Positions 58,961 through 64,000 of a stretch of 64,000 nucleotides of DNA are shown here, piece after piece (position 1 is the stretch's first letter; every line of letters begins with the position of its first letter). The position numbers and the translations under genes are program-made. The notes under the pieces were generated by a model. That model was not told the origin of the DNA and searched no databases. It was given only the letters and a program-made list of their open reading frames with translations. The DNA is taken from the NCBI GenBank assembly GCA_030549495.1, contig JAUIRK010000633.1, positions 124,001-188,000 on the forward strand, in the 5' to 3' direction. This DNA comes from Nectonema munidae (taxonomy: Eukaryota; Nematomorpha; Nectonematoida; Nectonematidae).

Positions 58961-59867
58961 AAGTGTTTGAACATCGAAAAAGTTCGTTACAATGAGTGCC
59001 AATACCTCTGCCCAATGGCCGTGTTAGGCAAAAATTTTAAGGGTGCTTCATTGGTGCTATAATTTTTGAACTATCAGATTAAGTTAGCTTTTTAAAAAAT
59101 TTTTAGTTACCTAAAAAAATGTTTTTATAAGCTGAGTATAAATATGTATATATAATTTTAAAACTACTTCGCATTGAGATGAGAAAAGTTTAGAGTCTGT
59201 TTTCGAATCAATCAAAAATTGGCTTTAGCTCATATGGATCCAAAAAAATTAGGAGGTTTAGATAAACAGTTAACTGATTGAAACAAATTTATATTATATA
59301 GTTTGAAACCTATTTGTTGTTTCATTGATAACAGAATCGAGAGGGTTATACAAAATTCTTTTCAAACGAAGCTTATCGTCAACATTAGAAAAATGTAAAT
59401 TTAATGAGTAATCAACCAATTTTTTTGGTAAGAATTATTTTGTCGACTCTTTATATTTTCCCAATCCCTTAAATAATACTTTGGAATATTTATATATTTC
59501 TTGAAAAGTTGAATCCAAATTTTCTTTCTTTTTTTTTAAAACTTCAATCTTAGAATGAATAAGATCACAAGCTTGAGCCAAATCACTAGAGATTATTTTT
59601 TATTAATTGTACCTGAAAAAGTGTATTTGCATGCATGAAACATTCGAGAATTTCTACAAGGAAGGCAATAACAAATTTTTTCAAATCAACGTAAAATTCC
59701 TCCACATTTAATTTCTAACTCAACATTCGTATTTGGATTTAAAACATAGCTCAAAATTTTGGATACCAAATTTACACTTATACATTCTTTTTCCATGTGT
59801 TTATAATGTACATTAGTTTAATAATAAATAATTTTGACTTCATTTAGAAAAAAAGATTAAGTTAAAT

Positions 59868-59970
59868 GTATTGTTATTAACAAGGCGATAATGTACCATT
59901 GATTCCAAACTATAAAATAGTTAACAGAGATTAAGTAAAAATCCAGGATCATCTGAAACCTTAACTTACA
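59868..59970 (-). repeat. tRNA-derived SINE-like unit, copy 4 (diverged)
   Basis: TTATTAACAAGGCGATAATG, TACC and a following CTATAAA correspond to TTGACAAGGCACTGATGTAC and CTATGAA of copy 1. Diverged and truncated. Confidence 0.5.
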
Positions 59971-60172
59971 CTCTAACCTATTTACCCATGCTTATCCCAT
60001 TTAGGATTTACTTTTTTATGAAGTATTAAAGATTCATTTGATAAAAAAACAACAGTAAAACTTAAAATTATGTTTTATTTAAAAAAAATTAAAAATCTAA
60101 ATATTTGAAACATTAGAGGGCAAAGAATACGAAAAACGATTTTTTTTATTTTTAAAATTAAAACTTGGTTGG

Positions 60173-60345
60173 TTGGAGATATCAAAGCACTTTCAGCCGT
60201 AAGGCTATATGCTCGCATTATGCTTAAGATGGTTAATCACAGTTTTTGTGAATTTGTTTTTAGAGTTGGGAGCCTTAGGGATCGAACCCCTGACCTTCAA
60301 CTGTTAAGCTGAGAGGTACACCCTAACAACCATTGAGGCTCAAAA
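60173..60345 (-). repeat. tRNA-derived SINE of a second family
   Basis: On the minus strand the head reads GAGCCTCAATGGTTGTTAGG, GTGTACCTCTCAGC, then GGTCAGGGGTTCGATCCCTA. GGTTCGATCCC is a near-perfect polymerase III B box, and the segment before it can serve as the A box. The body runs to about 60173, ending near TTTGATATCTCCAACC. The head is similar to a tRNA gene but cannot form a full cloverleaf, so a SINE rather than a tRNA. Confidence 0.75.
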
Positions 60346-60659
60346 TTAAAACTTAAAAAATATTGAAATTTTTAAACAGTCTTTTAAAATTTTATTATTT
60401 TTTTTGGTAAACAGACATTTTATTTATTTATTAAACTCTCTAAAATGACTGCTAAATTTTTTAAATTAAATTCAATGACATATAGAGTGAAAGTTTTAAA
60501 TAATTGTTTACTATAATTTGTTTTTTTGGATGTAAAAACTCGAGTTTAGTATATATTCAAATTTTTGTATTGCTATTTCAAATAGTTTTTATTTTATGTT
60601 GCTTTTTGTCCGCGGCTTACTATAGCCTGACCCTTTAAAAAGTGCTGTACATTTATTCT

Positions 60660-61740
60660 TTGAATGACTTGTTTATATTGGTAGTTTTCAAGGATTTAAG
60701 GTAATTTTTTAATCATAAAAAATATTGTGTATAATATTTTCCATTTTTTTTATTGCAAGACCTTTTCTTCCATAAAAACGCGATGCCTTGTCTTGATAAG
60801 AGAGCCTCAACTGTTTATAATAACATACAATATGACGTATGTATACGTCTTTTATACATAAAAAAATAATGTGTATTTTCTCTTCATTGTTTTTCATAAA
60901 AAAAATGTAAGTTTTCTATTAATTAAAATATTTAATTATTTTTAAAATTCCTTCTCAAAGTTTATTAATTTATTATTTTTTTGTTATGTTAACTTCATTT
61001 CAGAGGTAAAGGTTAATTATTTTTTTAGTTTTAAAAATTTTAGCCGTACACTTTAATTAAATTGTTTCGTATTGTTTTTATAGCAATTTTTCAATGTAGC
61101 TGATGGAATCTGAACATGAATTTTTTTCATTTGCGAAGCTCTGAATTTTCCCTTATGTCAAACTAATATGAATTTTGTTTAATGAGAAATCAAACCTAAA
61201 GCTTTCTGTAGCGAGTTTCTCATCTCAAGCTAAGCTGCCATGCCTTCCTACTTATTAAGTTAGTAGAATTTCAAATTTTAATCATTTTATTTTGATTTTT
61301 TTCATCAATCTTTTTATTTAACAAGATGTTGAAATTCCATTTAATTAAATACTTTTAATTATTTATAATTATGCAAATCAAGTTGGAAATTGGTTTCAAG
61401 TTCTTTTTTTGTTAAATTTTCCAGCAAAAACTAATTCTGATAAAAAATTATAGCATTTTAAAAATATAAAATTAATATATATTCTATTTTTACCCTAAAA
61501 ATTTAATATTTTTCACAAATTTACTTAAAGTAGAAAAGTATATTTTTACAGCTTAGTATAAATGGGTTAATATTATAGTTATCTCAATTCAATCTTATAT
61601 ATATTTACTTATTAAAAATGACTTGGCTGGATAGCAGTCTACATCAATATTATGGATAAATTCAATTATATTTACTTATTTCTTTATTATTCATTTACTA
61701 ACCCCAATTATTTCAAAAAAATTTCTGAAAGATCAAGTTT
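60660..61740. other. AT-rich stretch, nothing recognised
   Basis: No coding or repeat feature supported. Confidence 0.4.
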
Positions 61741-61744
61741 TTTT

Positions 61745-61830
61745 CGAAGAGGTTTCGAATCCAGACTGTCAAAAGTTCATAGCTCGATGTCAGCAGTACT
61801 TAGTGCCTTATCGATGAAAATACCACACCA
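61745..61830 (+). repeat. tRNA-derived SINE-like unit, copy 5 (truncated)
   Basis: GGTTTCGAATCCAGA (B-box-like), GTTCATAGCTCGATGTCAGC and GTGCCTTATCGATGAAAATA match copy 2 in the same orientation; the upstream head is diverged. Confidence 0.6.
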
Positions 61831-61849
61831 CCACCTTTAACATTTTATA

Positions 61850-63110
61850 TTCCTCTATTAGATGCAACTTTATTCCTCTATTAAATACAACCTAAATAAG
61901 CCTTTTTCTATAAATGTTATGTTGTAACTACATTTTCATTTAGTGATTTTTTATTGGAGAATTATAAAAGTAAAATCGAGCTGTTGAGTTTATTAAAAAT
62001 GAGGATACTCCTGCTATTTGAAAAAAGTATGCAAATTTCATTTTTTTAAAATTATATATATTTATACCAATATACATGTATTTTTTCCCCGACATAATTT
62101 TTGCTTTTTCTTCGTTTATTTAGCTCAGCCAAAGTTTTGACTTTCATTTTTTGCTGAAGATTTTTAGAGATATTGGCATTTACTTGAAATTTTTCTGAGA
62201 TTTATTTGCTGTTTTCATTCCTGACTCCTGAAGCTGCTCTTCTTCGTATCAGCTTCAATTTCTGCGCACTTTTTACTCCTTATGTGTGTGTAGATGAATG
62301 TATAAATGCCTACATTAAACAATGTACAAGGTTGCTTGTTTGTATATGTGTACCTTGCGGTCAAAATTAAATAGAATATAAGTTAAAATGAACATAGTGC
62401 AAATCACATGATGCTTATGTTACAGCGATTTATTACCAATTGTTAAGATATATTTAGAAGTATAAATATTCTTTCTATTAGAATTTGAATTGATAGAAGA
62501 GAGCTTCAAACTTAATACTTTAATTCCTTTTACTGATGTGCTATTTCTATCCCATTCTATTTCTACAATAACTGAAATTTTTCCTACCAAACTTTTGATA
62601 GTGAATTCGAATATATTTATTTTTTATGAAAATCAATCAAATTTGTCAAACTTTGATGAATTTTAGACAGCTCAACTCGAAAATGAAATTTTAAGCTTAA
62701 ATGATTCCGTAAAATAGATATAAAAATGTAATTATTTTGTGTGAAAGAGTTACAACATATTAGTAAAAAAAGATTGCTAAATATAAAAGTTTGTATAAAA
62801 TTTTTGATAGAAACTGATTTTATTATAAAAGCCCAAATTTTTTTGTGATTATATGTGAAATTTCAACTAAAACCCCCTTCTTCCTCCACCTTAATTAATA
62901 GGGTTAATAGCAAAGAACTCAAGGTTTTTAAGTCAAAAGCTAGTTCTATCAGAAAAGTTTTACAACTTTTTCTGAGAATTTTTTATTTTTAAATAATTTA
63001 TTAAGCAAAGTAAGAATAAAAACTTTATTAAAAAAAATTGAAGATATTTTTGATCTTGATTTTGGGAGACGTTTCAGGCAACAATTTTTTTCTTGTGCCT
63101 AATAAAAAAA
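61850..63110. other. AT-rich stretch, nothing recognised
   Basis: No gene, RNA or repeat feature supported. Confidence 0.4.
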
Positions 63111-63111
63111 C

Positions 63112-63190
63112 AAAAGTAGAGCTAATTTAAAAAAAAAAAAAAGTAGAGCTAATTTAAAAAAAAAAAAGTAGAGCTAATTTAAAAAAAAAT
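63112..63190 (+). repeat. Short tandem repeat, three units of about 25-28 bp
   Basis: AGTAGAGCTAATTT followed by an A-run of varying length, three times. Confidence 0.9.
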
Positions 63191-63368
63191 AAAATCATAC
63201 TTTTTTATTTTTTTTGTCCGGGCTTCTTTGCAACATTATCTCTTCTTAGAGTTACGTAAGCTCTATGCTGTGAAATTTCAATTTTTTTTCTAAATTCTGT
63301 TTTATTTTTTGACAATAACTTTTTAAGTAAACTTTTTTTCTCATCTTCAGCTTATTAGTTAAAAACGA

Positions 63369-64000
63369 TCACAATATATTTTGATTTTTATATTTCGGTT
63401 TTTTTTTCTGTGAAACTCTAACACAATCCAAGGGGTTAACACAAATTAATAAAAGTTTACAGATTTTTTCTGGGTCCATAAAACCTTGAATCTTATTTTT
63501 TCCATTAGTTTCTTCTTTTTCGGACAAAGTTTTTATTTCAGAACGCTTTTTGCTAGAATCACAAGAACTCATAGTGTTATTTACATCAGAATTTTCTTTA
63601 TAATTCAATACAAGTGGCACAAAATGATTAGGAACAAAATATTTAAACATTTGAGATGTATTTGTCCAAAGAATTTTTAAAATATTATTACAATACTTAG
63701 TTCTAGGTTCAAAGATTTGGTTTAAAATATTTATGCAATAATCCGAATCTCCATTCACATTTGGATAAATATAATTTATCGGCACGCCAATAACAGTTGC
63801 AGCAGCCATTAAAGAATAAACTGATGACCAGTTTTTATCTATACAAACTTTTTTACATTCTTCATCAATATCTGTAGAAACTTTCCATATTTCTGTATCT
63901 TGACCTTTTTTTAAATAAAAATCTTTAAAAAGGTTTAATTCAAGAACAGTTTTAAATCTGATTTCACATGAAAGAGACTCATTTCCTACTAATAATAAGG
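63369..64000 (-). CDS. OTU-like domain protein, 3' part (runs off the right edge)
   Basis: An uninterrupted minus-strand frame from the window edge to the stop at 63369-63371, at least 210 codons. It has NESLSCEIRFKTVLELNLFK (the 'xxxLRxRTxxEL' helix), a Cys/Asp-rich segment, then VYSLMAAATVIGVPINYIYP, LWTNTSQMF and VPNHFVPLVL. NHFVPL is the catalytic-His region of OTU-like peptidases of the vertnin/transposon group. A Ser/Lys-rich C-terminal tail (CDSSKKRSEIKTLSEKEETN) ends in basic KKPKYKNQN. The catalytic Cys would lie beyond the edge. It is homologous to the decayed fragment at 57299-57640 but retains an open frame, so it is a younger copy or a functional gene. A domesticated host gene cannot be excluded. 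No inverted ends were found here. Confidence 0.65.
   Translation of the reverse strand, partial: LLLVGNESLSCEIRFKTVLELNLFKDFYLKKGQDTEIWKVSTDIDEECKKVCIDKNWSSVYSLMAAATVIGVPINYIYPNVNGDSDYCINILNQIFEPRTKYCNNILKILWTNTSQMFKYFVPNHFVPLVLNYKENSDVNNTMSSCDSSKKRSEIKTLSEKEETNGKNKIQGFMDPEKICKLLLICVNPLDCVRVSQKKKPKYKNQNIL

Larger units (their letters stand above)
56785..60633 (+). mobile_element. 3.85-kb element with inverted ends, 9-bp duplication and OTU-like cargo
   Basis: TTTAAAAAG occurs on both sides (56776-56784, 60634-60642). The left end reads CGGTGAGGCTAAAATAAGCC; the right end inverted reads GGGTCAGGCTATAGTAAGCC, then GCGGA. Both continue with an AAGCCGCGGA motif and T/A-runs. A 9-bp duplication fits Mutator-like elements best. 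Inside are an OTU-like fragment (57299-57640), a structured GC-richer island (58430-58960) and SINE-like units at 59868-59970 and 60173-60345. No transposase was recognised, so either it is non-autonomous or its enzyme is decayed beyond sight. The pairing of such distant ends is inference, supported by the matching duplication. Confidence 0.65.

Noticed and set aside
60173-60345. Possible tRNA gene
   Set aside because: A clear B box but no complete cloverleaf and no acceptor pairing; fits a SINE better.
63205-63240. TTTTGTCCGGGCTTCTT resembling the end of the 3.85-kb element
   Set aside because: Similarity covers about 15 bp with a mismatch and the terminal bases do not follow; no duplication.
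1-64000. LTR retroelements, Polintons, endogenous viruses, CRISPR arrays and rRNA
   Set aside because: No long terminal repeats, protease/integrase or capsid motifs, spaced direct repeats or rRNA sequence were recognised.

Overview
The window is AT-rich animal nuclear DNA (roughly a quarter to a third G+C by eye). It has spliced genes, AATAAA-type polyadenylation signals, and a very heavy load of DNA transposons, MITEs, LINE remnants and SINEs. Nothing is bacterial: no operons, ribosome binding sites, CRISPR or rRNA. The repeat mix (many hAT MITEs with 8-bp target duplications and long G-runs, pogo/Tigger elements, RTE and Jockey/CR1-like LINEs, ZMYM/DUF4371-type hAT, OTU-bearing elements) would fit an arthropod or another invertebrate. 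The species cannot be fixed from the sequence.

Host genes are few. (1) A single-exon multi-pass membrane protein of about 298 aa lies on the minus strand at 15.0-15.9 kb. (2) The last two exons of a BUD22/SRFBP1-type ribosome-biogenesis gene lie on the plus strand at 22.5-23.6 kb. (3) A multi-exon minus-strand gene at 37.3-42.3 kb encodes an unrecognised nuclear-type protein with one matrin/U1-like zinc finger, a charged coiled coil and an Asn/Tyr/Ser-rich tail. (4) An open minus-strand frame at 63.4-64.0 kb runs off the right edge and encodes part of an OTU-like protein, more probably transposon-derived than host.

Layout: 1-6.2 kb holds a decayed DUF4371 transposase and a MITE whose related empty site sits 1.5 kb away. 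6.2-10.9 kb is a nest: a hAT-like non-autonomous repeat (called R1 here) split by a GC-rich Tigger and by a hAT MITE. 11-14.5 kb holds hAT debris and MITEs. 16.6-18.4 kb is a pogo element. 19.6-22.3 kb is an RTE LINE broken by a Tigger-type MITE, just upstream of the SRFBP1-like exons. 25.1-27.1 kb is a second R1 copy in inverted orientation. 29.0-31.1 kb is a Tigger1-like element, followed by a 3.46-kb hAT element (31.6-35.0 kb) carrying minisatellites and a LINE ORF1 fragment. 42-50 kb is mostly featureless AT-rich DNA. 50.1 kb has a compact SINE-like retroposon with four predicted hairpins. 50.9-56.5 kb has transposase and LINE remnants. 56.8-60.6 kb is a 3.85-kb element with inverted ends, a 9-bp target duplication and an OTU-like fragment.

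The genes do not form a pathway. The window is best read as a stratified record of insertions around three host loci. The most unusual items are the structured retroposon at 50.1 kb, the OTU-bearing element at 56.8 kb, the GC-rich Tigger nested in R1, and the orphan multi-pass membrane protein.
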